Below are positions 63,591 to 64,000 of a stretch of 64,000 bases of DNA, in pieces; within the stretch, counting starts at the first letter, position 1, and each line of letters begins with the position of its first letter. The notes beneath the pieces are model-generated. The model did no database searches, was not told where the DNA came from, and was given only the letters and a program-made list of their open reading frames with translations. The stretch covers positions 372,001 through 436,000 of the forward strand of contig NZ_JAGPXT010000002.1 of assembly GCF_018070465.1 (NCBI RefSeq). Direction: 5' to 3'. A program made the translations under genes and the position numbers. This stretch comes from Micromonospora sp. C95. Lineage in GTDB: Bacteria > Actinomycetota > Actinomycetes > Mycobacteriales > Micromonosporaceae.

Positions 63591-64000
63591 CGACCCGACG
63601 GCTGGCCCTGCTCGCCGCCATGACGACGGTCGCGCTGGCCGGCTGCGGCGACGGCGGGACCGACCCGCGACCGCAGGATGGTGCCGTGACCGGCGAGGTC
63701 ACGGTGCTCGCCGCCGCGTCGCTCACCGAGTCGTTCACCCGGATCGGCGAGGACTTCGAGGCGGCGAATCCGGGCGTGCGGGTCACCTTCAGCTTCGCCG
63801 GCAGTTCCGCCCTCGCGAACCAGATCGATCAGGGCGCCCCGGCGGACGTGTTCGCCTCCGCCTCGCCGGCGAACATGACGACAGTCGTCGACGCCGGCAA
63901 CGGCGACGGCAGCCCGCGCGTCTTCGTCCGCAACCAGCTCGTGATCGCGGTGCCCGACGGCAACCCGGACGGGATGGCCGGTCTGACCGACCTGACCCGG
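63587..64000 (+). CDS. modA: Molybdate ABC transporter substrate-binding lipoprotein, 3'-truncated by window edge
   Basis: The first 138 codons are visible. A lipoprotein signal MTTRRLALLAAMTTVALAGC (Cys20) is followed by VTVLAAASLTESFTRIGEDFE, the standard ModA opening, and FSFAGSSALANQIDQGAPADVFASAS with the oxyanion-binding serines. It captures molybdate or tungstate for the ModBC importer that should follow to the right. Its ATG overlaps the regulator stop, with AGGAG nine bases upstream. Confidence 0.93.
   Translation, partial: MTTRRLALLAAMTTVALAGCGDGGTDPRPQDGAVTGEVTVLAAASLTESFTRIGEDFEAANPGVRVTFSFAGSSALANQIDQGAPADVFASASPANMTTVVDAGNGDGSPRVFVRNQLVIAVPDGNPDGMAGLTDLTR

Overview
The window is very GC-rich DNA (roughly 70-75% GC by eye), with GTG/TTG starts, TAnnnT -10 boxes, ATGA/GTGA stop-start overlaps, F420-dependent oxidoreductases, a RamB-type glyoxylate regulator and many CBM2-bearing secreted polysaccharidases. 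This points to a filamentous actinobacterium, most likely Micromonosporaceae (Micromonospora-like). The genus is an inference. I saw no rRNA, tRNA, CRISPR array, phage gene or intact insertion sequence. The window starts inside a DUF6493 gene and ends inside modA.

Left part (1-26 kb): a large-subunit catalase with a SigB-type promoter; an ArsR-AHSA1 pair with its own palindromic operator; a DUF998-histidine kinase-response regulator operon; an F420-type LLM oxidoreductase; soluble transhydrogenase; the glyoxylate shunt pair aceA-aceB with the divergent RamB-type regulator; an EEP-family lipoprotein; a DUF4253 protein; a TrkH/TrkA potassium uptake pair; an ECF sigma factor fused to a SnoaL-like domain, with a double SnoaL protein behind it; a lower-GC orphan gene; and a KDG kinase-KDPG aldolase operon facing an IclR regulator.

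Middle part (25-36 kb): a secreted plant/fungal polymer degradation island on the minus strand (GH18 chitinase+CBM13, CBM2+GH12 endoglucanase, GH10 xylanase+CBM2, CE15 glucuronoyl esterase+CBM2). Across a 0.5 kb divergent region stands a plus-strand operon DUF4956-VTC domain-CotH kinase, in which the CotH protein carries a chitobiase-like domain and a C-terminal cellulose-binding CBM2. A further CBM2 esterase and an S15 peptidase lie near 54-58 kb. The CBM2 domains suggest these products act on the same substrate surface. The VTC/CotH/CBM2 operon is my best candidate for an undescribed system.

Right part (36-64 kb): an SDR, cspA with an intrinsic terminator in its 5' leader, a MITE-like 80-bp inverted repeat, NudC, and an iron-box-controlled heterodimeric ABC pair with one degenerate ATP site. 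Next is a tightly overlapping ten-gene minus-strand operon: peptide-type ABC importer, amidohydrolase, DUF885, NTF2-like, TIGR04076 and LLM oxidoreductase. It faces a divergent XRE-cupin regulator across two interlocked promoters. After that come a GNAT-like acyltransferase, LtrA, a P-loop protein, a lipoprotein, a CopC-containing fusion membrane protein, and a molybdate regulator with modA.

A roughly 125-130 bp element with 26-29 bp terminal inverted repeats occurs twice, both times between convergent genes. Several near-perfect hairpin terminators separate convergent or terminal genes.
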